Positions 34,391 to 41,958 of a DNA stretch of 64,000 bases are shown here, one piece after another. The notes beneath the pieces are model-generated. The model saw only the letters and a program-made list of their open reading frames with translations, made no database searches and had not been told where the DNA came from. A program made the position numbers and the translations under genes. Origin of the DNA: Bacillota bacterium (GTDB taxonomy: Bacteria; Bacillota_I; Bacilli_A; RF39; UBA660); assembly GCA_015059335.1 (NCBI GenBank), contig SVAP01000001.1:442413-506412 (forward strand), given 5' to 3'. Each line of letters starts with the position of its first letter. The stretch's first letter is position 1.

Positions 34391-36201
34391 TGCCACCAAT
34401 TCATAAAGTTAGTGAAAAACCTAAAAATGCTAAAAAAACATTTAAAATGTTATTGCATTATTTAAAACCATATTATATTCCAATTATTACTATTTTAATT
34501 TTTGCTATATTATCTACAATATTATCAATATTTGGCCCAAAAGTATTAGGTAAAGCTACCACTAAATTATTTGAAGGTGTTATGTTTAAAATCCAAAGTC
34601 CTTCTGGATATATAGATTTTAATTATATTTTTAACATACTTGCATGGTTAGTACTAATATACATTTCAAGCGCACTATTTAGATATATTCAAGAATATAT
34701 AATGAATATAATTTCAGTTAAAATATCTTATAATTTACGAAAACAGATTTCTGAAAAAATTAATAAATTACCATTAAAATACTTTGATAAAAATACATAT
34801 GGTGATGTACTAAGTAGAGTAACTAATGACGTAGATACAATCAGTAATAACTTAGAACAAACTTTGTCACATGTTGTATCATCAGTTGTAACTATAATTG
34901 GTGTTTTAATTATGATGTTATCCATTTCACCACTACTAACACTTATATCAATTCTTACATTACCTCTTGGTATGACACTGGTGGGATTAATAGTTTCAAA
35001 ATCACAAAAATATTTTAAAACGCAACAAGAAGTATTAGGAGAAATTAATGGACATATTGAAGAGTCATATTCATCACATGAAATAATAATGGCATTTAAC
35101 GCACAAGAAAAAACTATCGATAAGTTTAATAATTACAACACAAAACTATATAATTCAGCATGGAAAAGTCAGTTCTTATCTGGACTTATGATGCCTATAC
35201 TATCATTTATAGGAAATATTGGTTATGTAGGAGTTAGTGTATTAGGTGGATATCAAGTGATTAAAGGTAGAATACAAATTGGTGATATCCAAGCATTTTT
35301 GCAATACGTTAGACAGTTTAATCAGCCTGTAATGCAAGTAAGTCAAATCGCTAATGTTTTTCAATCTGTTATGGCAGCAAGTGAAAGAGTATTTGAATTT
35401 TTAGATGAAAAAGAAGAAGTTAAAGATAGTGAAAATACAATTTCAATTGAAGAACTAAAAGGTGAGGTAGAATTTAATAATGTTATGTTTGGATACGATA
35501 AAAATAAGATTATTATTAGTGATTTTAACGCAAAAATTAAACCTGGACAAAAAGTAGCAATTGTAGGACCAACAGGTGCGGGTAAAACAACACTTGTAAA
35601 TCTTCTTATGAGATTTTATGAATTAAATTCTGGTTCAATTAAAATTGATGGTGTAGATATCAAAAATATGAAAAGAAGTGAATTAAGAAACACTTTAGGA
35701 ATGGTATTACAAGATACATGGTTATTTAATGGTAGTATAAAAGATAATATTGCATTCGGAAAACTTGATGCAACCGATGAAGAAATAATTGAAGCATCAA
35801 AAAAAGCATATGTAGATCATTTTATACATACACTTCCTGAAGGTTATAATATGATAGTAAATGAAGAAGGTAATAATATATCCGGTGGACAAAAACAATT
35901 ATTAACTATAGCGAGAGCTTTCCTAGCTAATCCGGGAATATTAATCTTAGATGAAGCAACTAGTAATGTAGACACTAGAACAGAAATAATAATTCAAAAA
36001 GCAATGAATAAACTTATGAAGGGAAGAACATCGTTTATAATCGCACATAGACTTTCTACTATAAGAGATGCTGATTTAATATTAGTAATGGATAATGGTA
36101 ATATAGTTGAACAAGGTAATCATGAAGAATTATTAAATAAAAAAGGTTATTATTATAATTTATATAATAGTCAATTTGAAACAAAAACAAGTGAATCGTA
36201 A
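34390..36201 (+). CDS. ABC exporter half-transporter B (canonical site)
   Basis: A 603-residue partner of the preceding gene. The membrane domain is longer at its N-terminus and has an extra loop after the first helix (residues 50-75). The ATPase domain has Walker A GPTGAGKT, signature ISGGQKQLLTIARAF and Walker B ILILDEATSNVD, with the catalytic Glu present, so it provides the working hydrolysis site of the heterodimer. Translation is coupled by the one-base overlap. The ribosome-binding site AGAGAGGAGG is inside the end of the first gene. The terminator stem begins in its last codons. Confidence 0.93.
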   Translation: MPPIHKVSEKPKNAKKTFKMLLHYLKPYYIPIITILIFAILSTILSIFGPKVLGKATTKLFEGVMFKIQSPSGYIDFNYIFNILAWLVLIYISSALFRYIQEYIMNIISVKISYNLRKQISEKINKLPLKYFDKNTYGDVLSRVTNDVDTISNNLEQTLSHVVSSVVTIIGVLIMMLSISPLLTLISILTLPLGMTLVGLIVSKSQKYFKTQQEVLGEINGHIEESYSSHEIIMAFNAQEKTIDKFNNYNTKLYNSAWKSQFLSGLMMPILSFIGNIGYVGVSVLGGYQVIKGRIQIGDIQAFLQYVRQFNQPVMQVSQIANVFQSVMAASERVFEFLDEKEEVKDSENTISIEELKGEVEFNNVMFGYDKNKIIISDFNAKIKPGQKVAIVGPTGAGKTTLVNLLMRFYELNSGSIKIDGVDIKNMKRSELRNTLGMVLQDTWLFNGSIKDNIAFGKLDATDEEIIEASKKAYVDHFIHTLPEGYNMIVNEEGNNISGGQKQLLTIARAFLANPGILILDEATSNVDTRTEIIIQKAMNKLMKGRTSFIIAHRLSTIRDADLILVMDNGNIVEQGNHEELLNKKGYYYNLYNSQFETKTSES

Positions 36202-36221
36202 AAAAAAATCACTTGTTTTTT
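36184..36221. terminator. Bidirectional terminator after the ABC operon
   Basis: Eleven-base stem AAAACAAGTGA/TCACTTGTTTT that includes the stop codon of the exporter and the end of the converging HAD gene. Confidence 0.85.
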
Positions 36222-36910
36222 AGTTTTTTAACCAAATGTGAGACAGATGTAACAGTCCCATCACTAACCTTATATAATGATGGATGAGAAAAGAAAACAT
36301 TGTATCCGTTATAATCTCTAATCATTTCATAATCATTTTTCCAATCTCCGATAGTATAAATATTTTCCTTTAAAACATTTAAATTTTTACTAATTATTTT
36401 TATACCATCACTTTTACTATAATTTTTTCTTATATATATAGCATTATTAAATTTATTTATATGTAAATCAGGAAAATATGTTTGAATTTCTTTGATTAAT
36501 GGTTTAATATTTTTAAATAATTTAGGAACAATAACAAATTCTATAATATTTTTATTTGTAGATGTGTATCCAAATGAATTATACATTTGATAATGATATA
36601 TATATTTATTACCATTATTATCAAAATAATATGATAAATTATTTACTAAATTTTCATCCAACTTTTGTTCATAAATAACCTTACCATTACTGTCAAATCC
36701 CACACTACCATCGTTACATATTAATCCATCATATTCACAATTATAAAATGATAATGCTTTACTCAGTGATTTATAATCTCTACCACTAGCGACAACAAAT
36801 TTATTTCCATTTTCTCTAAATTTTTTAATAGCATTAAAATTAAGTTTTGTAATAAATACATTAGATGTTTTAATAGTGTCATCATAATCACTTACTAATA
36901 ACTTTTCCAT
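36209..36910 (-). CDS. HAD-IIB (Cof-like) hydrolase
   Basis: A 233-residue phosphatase-type protein. Motif I is DYDDT (nucleophile Asp8), motif II is the Ser in VASGRDY, Lys precedes the conserved GDWKNDYEM (motif IV). The small size and the cap between residues 80 and 170 fit type IIB Cof/YbiV-like sugar-phosphate or nucleotide phosphatases; the substrate is unknown. The minus-strand ATG at 36910 follows AGGGAGTGA. It stands alone, converging on the ABC operon. Confidence 0.85.
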   Translation of the reverse strand: MEKLLVSDYDDTIKTSNVFITKLNFNAIKKFRENGNKFVVASGRDYKSLSKALSFYNCEYDGLICNDGSVGFDSNGKVIYEQKLDENLVNNLSYYFDNNGNKYIYHYQMYNSFGYTSTNKNIIEFVIVPKLFKNIKPLIKEIQTYFPDLHINKFNNAIYIRKNYSKSDGIKIISKNLNVLKENIYTIGDWKNDYEMIRDYNGYNVFFSHPSLYKVSDGTVTSVSHLVKKLKNK

Positions 36911-37065
36911 AAATTCACTCCCTGTAGAGGCTATTATATATTAAATATTAAAAATATACAACATTACTAGTTAAGTGATTATGTGAATTATATATTAGTA
37001 TACAATTAAAATAATATCTTTTTTTAAAAGTTTTAATTTTTGTTTCCAATATAAGACAAATTCTA

Positions 37066-37094
37066 TTGTAAAAAAAAAGTAATGATGATAAAAT
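37066..37094 (+). promoter_or_regulatory. Promoter for the ireB operon
   Basis: TTGTAA (37066-37071), 17-base spacer, TAAAAT (37089-37094). Confidence 0.5.
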
Positions 37095-37116
37095 ATTTAT
37101 GGAAGATGGTGATTAT

Positions 37117-37365
37117 ATGAGATCTGAGACAACACATTTATTTAACGTTGAGGAGATAAATGCTGCAGTAATAGATAAAATATTAAACGAAGTATATGAT
37201 TCATTAGAAGAAAGAGGATATAACCCTATTAATCAATTAGTAGGATATCTAATGAGTGGAGATCCTGGTTATATATCTAGTCATAAAGAAGCTAGAAATA
37301 AAATAATGAAGTTAGATAGAACTGAAATAATTGAATTAATGGTTAGAAATTACATTAGTAAATAA
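37117..37365 (+). CDS. ireB: IreB family regulatory phosphoprotein (UPF0297)
   Basis: An 82-residue protein with the family features: a Thr pair near the N-terminus (SETTHLF), where IreB is phosphorylated by the IreK/PASTA kinase in Enterococcus, and the conserved [28 protein letters not shown]. It is linked to stress and cell-wall signalling. The ATG at 37117 follows GATGGTGATT. The next gene begins on the last base of its stop (TAATG). The order ireB-ruvX-DUF1292-mltG matches yrzL-yrrK-yrzB-yrrL of B. subtilis. Confidence 0.93.
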   Translation: MRSETTHLFNVEEINAAVIDKILNEVYDSLEERGYNPINQLVGYLMSGDPGYISSHKEARNKIMKLDRTEIIELMVRNYISK

Positions 37366-37799
37366 TGAAATGTATAGGATTAGATTTAGGTACTAAAACA
37401 TTAGGGGTATCTATTAGTGATAGTAATGGAATTATTGCGCTTCCATTAACTACTATTAGATATCAGGAAAAACACGAAGAATTAATCCCAGAGTTATCTA
37501 AAATAATCGAAGAAAACAAAATTGAAAAAATAATACTTGGTTTACCTAAAAATATGAATAACACTATCGGAGAAAGAGCACAAATTACTTTAGAATTTAA
37601 AAGTATGTTAGAAAATAAATTTGGATTAGAAGTTATAATGCAAGATGAAAGATTATCAACTGTATCAGCTGAAAGTTTCTTAATAAAAAATGATATAAGC
37701 AGAAAAAAAAGAAAACAAGTAATCGATAAAATGGCTTCACAAGTAATATTACAGTCATTTTTAGATATATACAATAGTAAAAAGGAAAGAGGAGAATAA
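37365..37799 (+). CDS. ruvX: RuvX/YqgF Holliday junction resolvase-like protein
   Basis: A 144-residue RNase H-fold nuclease. It begins with CIGLDLGTKTLGVSISD (first catalytic Asp), has IILGLPKNMN, the second acidic site in MQDERLSTVSAE and a final Asp in KMASQVILQSFLD. YqgF proteins take part in 16S rRNA end processing and, in some species, resolve Holliday junctions. The length is normal. It is coupled to ireB by a one-base overlap and is followed one base later by the DUF1292 gene. Confidence 0.94.
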   Translation: MKCIGLDLGTKTLGVSISDSNGIIALPLTTIRYQEKHEELIPELSKIIEENKIEKIILGLPKNMNNTIGERAQITLEFKSMLENKFGLEVIMQDERLSTVSAESFLIKNDISRKKRKQVIDKMASQVILQSFLDIYNSKKERGE

Positions 37800-37800
37800 T

Positions 37801-38094
37801 ATGGAAGAAAAGAAAAATAAATTTATAGTAATTAACGATGAAGGTAAAGAAATAGAATGTGAAGTGTTGTTCACATTTGAATCAGAAGAAACTAATAAAA
37901 ACTATATAGTATACACTGATAATACAATGGATGAAATAGGAAATATTAAAGTATATGCTTCAATATTTGACCCAAATAATGAAAATACAAAATTAGAACC
38001 AATTGAAACAGAAAAAGAATGGAAAATAATTGAAAATATTTTAGAAACACTACAAGAAGAAGCTAAAAAAGACGAAGGGAAAAAAAGTGAGTAG
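37801..38094 (+). CDS. DUF1292 (UPF0473, YrzB-like) protein
   Basis: A 97-residue acidic protein with the DUF1292 pattern: a start rich in Glu and Lys, IVINDEGKEIECEVLFTFESEETNKNYIVYTD, and an acidic helical end. Its function is not known, but it always follows ruvX in Bacilli, as here (one-base gap, GAGGAGAAT as ribosome-binding site). A terminator-like hairpin lies at its stop codon. Confidence 0.9.
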   Translation: MEEKKNKFIVINDEGKEIECEVLFTFESEETNKNYIVYTDNTMDEIGNIKVYASIFDPNNENTKLEPIETEKEWKIIENILETLQEEAKKDEGKKSE

Positions 38095-38109
38095 TTAATA
38101 CTCATTTTT
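38082..38109 (+). terminator. Terminator-like hairpin between the DUF1292 gene and mltG
   Basis: Stem AAAAGTGAGTA/TACTCATTTTT (one G-U) with a short GTTAA loop, on the DUF1292 stop codon and six bases before the mltG start. Confidence 0.65.
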
Positions 38110-38115
38110 GATTTA

Positions 38116-39195
38116 ATGCGTAAGTTAAGAAATATAGCATTATTATTAGTTGCATTTTTTGCAACATTAATAATATCTTTATGTTTATTATATAATTATT
38201 GTATTGGTAGTGTGGATAGTAAAAATGATAAAACAATATTAGTTGAAATAAAAGAGGGGAATACATCTAGTGATATTGCGCATATCTTAAAAGAAAAAGA
38301 ATTAATTAGAAATGAAATAGTATTTAAAATATATTTAAAAATTAATGGAATTAATGATTTAAAAGCTGGATATTTTGAACTTAATCAAAGTATGGATGTT
38401 AAGTCTATTACAGAAAAAATAAGAAAAGGTGACACGGTTAGTCCAAATGCGATTACAATTCTTTTTAAAGAAGGATTAAATATGAGAGGAATCGCTAAAA
38501 CAATTTCTGAAAATACAAATAATACTATAGATAATGTGTTTGAAGTATTAAATGATAAAGAATATATTGATTCATTAATTGAAAACTATTGGTTTTTAAC
38601 TGATGAAATTAAACATCCAAATGTGTATTATCCATTAGAAGGATATTTATTTCCTAATACATATACATTTGAGGATAAGAATGTAAGTGTTAAAGAGATA
38701 TTTAAAAAGATGTTAGATGAAATGGATATGAGATTAAGTAAATATAAAACTGATATAGATAATAGCAATTATAGTGTACATGAACTTATTACTTTAGCAT
38801 CTATAGCAGAATTAGAAGGTATTACAATTGAAGATAGAAAAGATATAATTGGTGTTTTCCTAAACAGAATTAAAAAGAGTATGAAACTTGATAGTGATGT
38901 TACAACATATTATGCATTAAAAGTAGATATGGGTGAACGCGATTTAAGTGATAAAGAATTTAATACCTATAATGCATATAATACTAGAGGACCAAATATG
39001 AATGGTAAAATACCAGTAGGGCCAGTTTCAAATCCTAGTAAGGATGCGATAGAATCAGCAATATATCCTAACTCACATAATTATGAATATTTTGTTGCAG
39101 ATAAAAATCGAAAAGTATATTTTACTAAAACTATTAATGAACATGATAAAAAAGTAAATGAACTAAAGAAGGCTGGACTATGGATAGAGTGGTAG
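38116..39195 (+). CDS. mltG: Endolytic murein transglycosylase MltG
   Basis: A 359-residue YceG-like enzyme with one N-terminal membrane helix (about residues 7-29), a LysM-like domain, and a catalytic domain with LASIAELEGITIEDR (catalytic Glu in AELE), DSDVTTYYAL and the ending NTRGPNMNGKIPVGPVSNPS. MltG cuts nascent glycan strands near the membrane. No Shine-Dalgarno is seen before the ATG; the bases upstream are the arm and T tract of a hairpin, so expression may depend on that structure. It overlaps the methyltransferase gene by 16 bases. Confidence 0.93.
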   Translation: MRKLRNIALLLVAFFATLIISLCLLYNYCIGSVDSKNDKTILVEIKEGNTSSDIAHILKEKELIRNEIVFKIYLKINGINDLKAGYFELNQSMDVKSITEKIRKGDTVSPNAITILFKEGLNMRGIAKTISENTNNTIDNVFEVLNDKEYIDSLIENYWFLTDEIKHPNVYYPLEGYLFPNTYTFEDKNVSVKEIFKKMLDEMDMRLSKYKTDIDNSNYSVHELITLASIAELEGITIEDRKDIIGVFLNRIKKSMKLDSDVTTYYALKVDMGERDLSDKEFNTYNAYNTRGPNMNGKIPVGPVSNPSKDAIESAIYPNSHNYEYFVADKNRKVYFTKTINEHDKKVNELKKAGLWIEW

Positions 39196-39767
39196 ACCAA
39201 ATTGAAAAGAAAGCAATAGAAAATAATATTCCAATTATTCAAAAAGAAGGATTGTTATTTATTACAAATTATATTAAAGAAAATAATGTTAAACATATAT
39301 TAGAAATAGGTAGTGCGGTTGGATACTCTGCTATAAAGATGGCTCTAATAGATGAAAATATTAAGATAACTACTATTGAACGTGACATAGACAGATATAA
39401 TGAAGCAGTTAATAATATCAAATTAGTGGGATTAGATAACAGAATTAGTATATATAATGAAGATGCATTAGAATATATTGATACTAACAAATATGATTTG
39501 ATATTTATAGATGCCGCTAAAGCACAATATATTAAGTTTTTTGAAAAGTATAAATCGAACTTAAATAACAATGGGGTAATTATTTCAGATAATTTAAAAT
39601 TTCATGGATTTGTAGAAAATCCAGAATTAACAAATAATAGAAATACTAAACAACTAGCTCGTAAAATTAAAAGTTATATAGATTTTTTAAAAACTAATAC
39701 TGAGTTTCAAACTACATTTTATGAATTAGGTGATGGTATAAGTATTTCAAAGAGAAAAAATCAATAG
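39180..39767 (+). CDS. O-methyltransferase (YrrM-like, SAM-dependent)
   Basis: A 195-residue class I methyltransferase of the catechol-O-methyltransferase-like group. SAM-binding motif I is ILEIGSAVGYSAIKMA, followed by the acidic ERD and the metal site region YDLIFIDAAKAQY and IISDNLKFHG. In this gene position the B. subtilis homologue is TrmR (YrrM), which methylates 5-hydroxyuridine in tRNA to 5-methoxyuridine; that role is likely here because both U32 tRNA-hydroxylation genes follow. It starts inside mltG (16-base overlap). A terminator includes its last codons. Confidence 0.9.
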   Translation: MDRVVDQIEKKAIENNIPIIQKEGLLFITNYIKENNVKHILEIGSAVGYSAIKMALIDENIKITTIERDIDRYNEAVNNIKLVGLDNRISIYNEDALEYIDTNKYDLIFIDAAKAQYIKFFEKYKSNLNNNGVIISDNLKFHGFVENPELTNNRNTKQLARKIKSYIDFLKTNTEFQTTFYELGDGISISKRKNQ

Positions 39768-39787
39768 AAAAACTATTGGTTTTTTTC
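39756..39787 (+). terminator. Terminator at the end of the methyltransferase gene
   Basis: Twelve-base stem AAAAATCAATAG/CTATTGGTTTTT (with one G-U) that includes the stop codon, then a T run. Confidence 0.85.
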
Positions 39788-39798
39788 TTTAAAAGTTA

Positions 39799-39807
39799 TG
39801 GTATAAT
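39799..39807 (+). promoter_or_regulatory. Extended -10 promoter element for the U32 pair
   Basis: TGGTATAAT, with TATAAT at 39802-39807. No good -35 is seen, because the terminator T tract lies there. Confidence 0.5.
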
Positions 39808-39834
39808 ATTGTTGCTTATTGACGAGGTGATATT

Positions 39835-40713
39835 ATGAATAAAATATGTTTAATGCCTAAAACACTTGATGAGATAAATTTAAATGTTGATGCAATAATC
39901 ATAGGATATAAAAATTATAATTCTTTAAATGTTTTAGAATTGGATATAAACGAAATCAAAAATATTAGAAAAAAATATAATAAAGAATTATATATTAGTT
40001 TTAATAAGTTAATTCATGATAATGAGATAAATTTAGTAGAAGAAATATTATGTGAATTATCAAAATTAGATTTTAATGGATTATTATTTGATGATTTAGG
40101 TGTTTTACAATTAGTAAAAGAAAAAGATATTGATATAAATTTAATATGGTCTAATACACACCAAGTTACTAACTACAGTACTATCAATAGTTATGAAAAA
40201 TATGGGATTAAAGGTGCTTTTATATCACCAGATATAACACTATCTGAGATAATTGAAATAAAAGAAAACACTAATATAAAATTATTTGTACCACTATTTG
40301 GTAAGTTTGAAATATTTTCTTCAAATAGGTTTTTATTAACAAATTATTTAAAATACATTAACGAAAATAAAACAAATAAAACATATTATATTGAAAATAA
40401 AGACACAAAGTATCCAATATATGAAGATATAAATGGCGCACATATTATTAATGGTAACATAATAAACGGTTTATCAGAATATATTGAATTACTACAAAAA
40501 GACATTGATTACATTATAATTAATTCATATGATATAAATAATATAGAATTGGTAGTGGATAGTTTTAATAAAGTGAGAGATATGTATATAAATAATATAG
40601 CTGATGATAAAGAAATAAAATTATTAGAACAACAATTAACTAAAGATATTAATAAAGGTTTCTTATATACAGAAACTATATATAAAGTAAAGAGTGATGT
40701 AAATGAAAGATAA
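39835..40713 (+). CDS. Peptidase U32 family protein, short form (YrrN/TrhP1-like)
   Basis: A 292-residue protein of the U32 superfamily, reduced and diverged: a barrel-like alternation with FNGLLFDDLGVLQLVKE, YGIKGAFISPDI and a final helical end. It stands where B. subtilis has yrrN (trhP1) and, with the next gene, probably takes part in prephenate-dependent hydroxylation of uridine 34 in tRNA. The conserved Cys residues of the larger form are not present, so it may be the structural partner. The ATG follows ACGAGGTGAT. It overlaps the next gene by 11 bases. Confidence 0.8.
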   Translation: MNKICLMPKTLDEINLNVDAIIIGYKNYNSLNVLELDINEIKNIRKKYNKELYISFNKLIHDNEINLVEEILCELSKLDFNGLLFDDLGVLQLVKEKDIDINLIWSNTHQVTNYSTINSYEKYGIKGAFISPDITLSEIIEIKENTNIKLFVPLFGKFEIFSSNRFLLTNYLKYINENKTNKTYYIENKDTKYPIYEDINGAHIINGNIINGLSEYIELLQKDIDYIIINSYDINNIELVVDSFNKVRDMYINNIADDKEIKLLEQQLTKDINKGFLYTETIYKVKSDVNER

Positions 40714-41902
40714 AATAGAATTATTAGCTCCTGCAGGAGATTTAGAACGTCTTAAGTGGGCACTTCATTATGGAGCTGATGCAGTATATATTGGTGGAAG
40801 AGATTTCAGTTTGAGAGCAAATGCAACAAATTTTAGTGTTGATGAAATAAAAGAAGCGTGTTCATACGCACACAAATTAAATAAAAAAGTATATGTAACA
40901 ATAAATATAGTTTTTCATAACAAAGATTTTAATAATCTTGAAAATTATATTAAAGATTTAGAAAAGTGCGGAGTTGACGCAGTTATTGTTTCGGATTTGG
41001 GATGTATAAATATAATTAAAAATGTATGTCCTAATATGGAAATACATATATCAACACAAGCATCAACTATGAATCATAAATCTGCAACATTCTATAAAGA
41101 ACTTGGAGCATCAAGAGTTGTTTTAGCTCGTGAATGTAATAAAAATGAAATTAAAAATATTATAGATAAAACAGGTATTGATACAGAATGCTTTATACAT
41201 GGTGCGATGTGTGTAGGGTTATCTGGTAGATGTGTATTATCAAACTATATGACTAATAGAGACTCTAACAGAGGAGGATGTAGTCAAATATGTAGATGGG
41301 ATTTTAATTTGTATGATAACAATTTAAATGAGATTAAAAACGATACTAAATTTACAATGTGTTCTAAAGATTTATCTATGATTAAGTATATTGGAGATAT
41401 GATTGATATAGGCATTAAATCATTTAAAATAGAAGGTAGAATGAGATCAATTTATTATATTGCAACAGTAGTTAATACTTATAGAAAAGCAATTGATGAA
41501 TATACAGAAAAAGGAACATATGATTTAAATAAGTATCAAAAAATATTAAATCGTGTTGCGAATAGAGATAATATAGATCAATTTTTTGACGGAAACACAG
41601 GTGTTGAAATACAATATTATCTTGGAAGACAAGAATTATCAAATCAAGACTTTTTAGGATTAGTATTAGAATATGATAAAGATACAAAACTAGCAACTAT
41701 TGAACAAAGAAATTATTTTAAGTTAGGAGATACAGTAGAAATATTTGGACCAAATACTGAAATAAAAAAAATTAAGATTGAAAAAATAATTGATGAAGAT
41801 AATAATGAAATAGATGTAGCAAGACATCCAAAGCAAATAGTTAAAATACCAATTGATTTTAATGTAAATAAAAACGATATAATAAGGGTACAATATTTAT
41901 AA
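40703..41902 (+). CDS. Peptidase U32 family protein (YrrO/TrhP2-like)
   Basis: A 399-residue U32 protein with all family marks: IELLAPAGDLERLKWALHYGADAVYIGG at the start, the U32 signature ECFIHGAMCVGLSGRCVLSNYMTNRDSNRGGC with its Cys set, and FKIEGRMRS. U32 proteins such as TrhP are needed to make 5-hydroxyuridine at tRNA position 34 and have an iron-sulfur centre; 'peptidase' is a historical name. The gene is coupled to its short partner by overlap, and with the methyltransferase upstream it completes a 5-methoxyuridine route. A terminator begins within its last codons. Confidence 0.93.
   Translation: MKDKIELLAPAGDLERLKWALHYGADAVYIGGRDFSLRANATNFSVDEIKEACSYAHKLNKKVYVTINIVFHNKDFNNLENYIKDLEKCGVDAVIVSDLGCINIIKNVCPNMEIHISTQASTMNHKSATFYKELGASRVVLARECNKNEIKNIIDKTGIDTECFIHGAMCVGLSGRCVLSNYMTNRDSNRGGCSQICRWDFNLYDNNLNEIKNDTKFTMCSKDLSMIKYIGDMIDIGIKSFKIEGRMRSIYYIATVVNTYRKAIDEYTEKGTYDLNKYQKILNRVANRDNIDQFFDGNTGVEIQYYLGRQELSNQDFLGLVLEYDKDTKLATIEQRNYFKLGDTVEIFGPNTEIKKIKIEKIIDEDNNEIDVARHPKQIVKIPIDFNVNKNDIIRVQYL
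41855..41884. repeat. 30-bp direct repeat A, first copy (end of the U32 gene)
   Basis: Found again at 43520-43549 after the pilin-like gene with two differences; the core GATTTTAATGTAAATAAAAA is identical. Confidence 0.8.
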
Positions 41903-41920
41903 AGTATTGTATTCTTTTTT
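41885..41920 (+). terminator. Terminator at the end of the U32 gene
   Basis: Stem AGGGTACAATA/TATTGTATTCT (two G-U pairs) with a loop that includes the stop codon, then T7. Confidence 0.65.
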
Positions 41921-41935
41921 TATAGTTGATATAAT
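41907..41935 (+). promoter_or_regulatory. Promoter for the pilin-like gene
   Basis: TTGTAT (41907-41912), 17-base spacer, TATAAT (41930-41935), overlapping the preceding terminator. Confidence 0.5.
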
Positions 41936-41953
41936 TAATATGATAAGATGGTG
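41928..41953. repeat. 26-bp direct repeat B, first copy (promoter and RBS of the pilin-like gene)
   Basis: Found again at 43541-43566 with two A/G differences; it covers the -10 box and the AAGATGGTG ribosome-binding site. Confidence 0.8.
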
Positions 41954-41958
41954 ATTAT

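Noticed and set aside
36911-37116. Possible small RNA or tRNA between the HAD gene and ireB
   Set aside because: Apart from the ireB promoter, I see no cloverleaf, no clear hairpin with T tract and no GC-richer stretch here.
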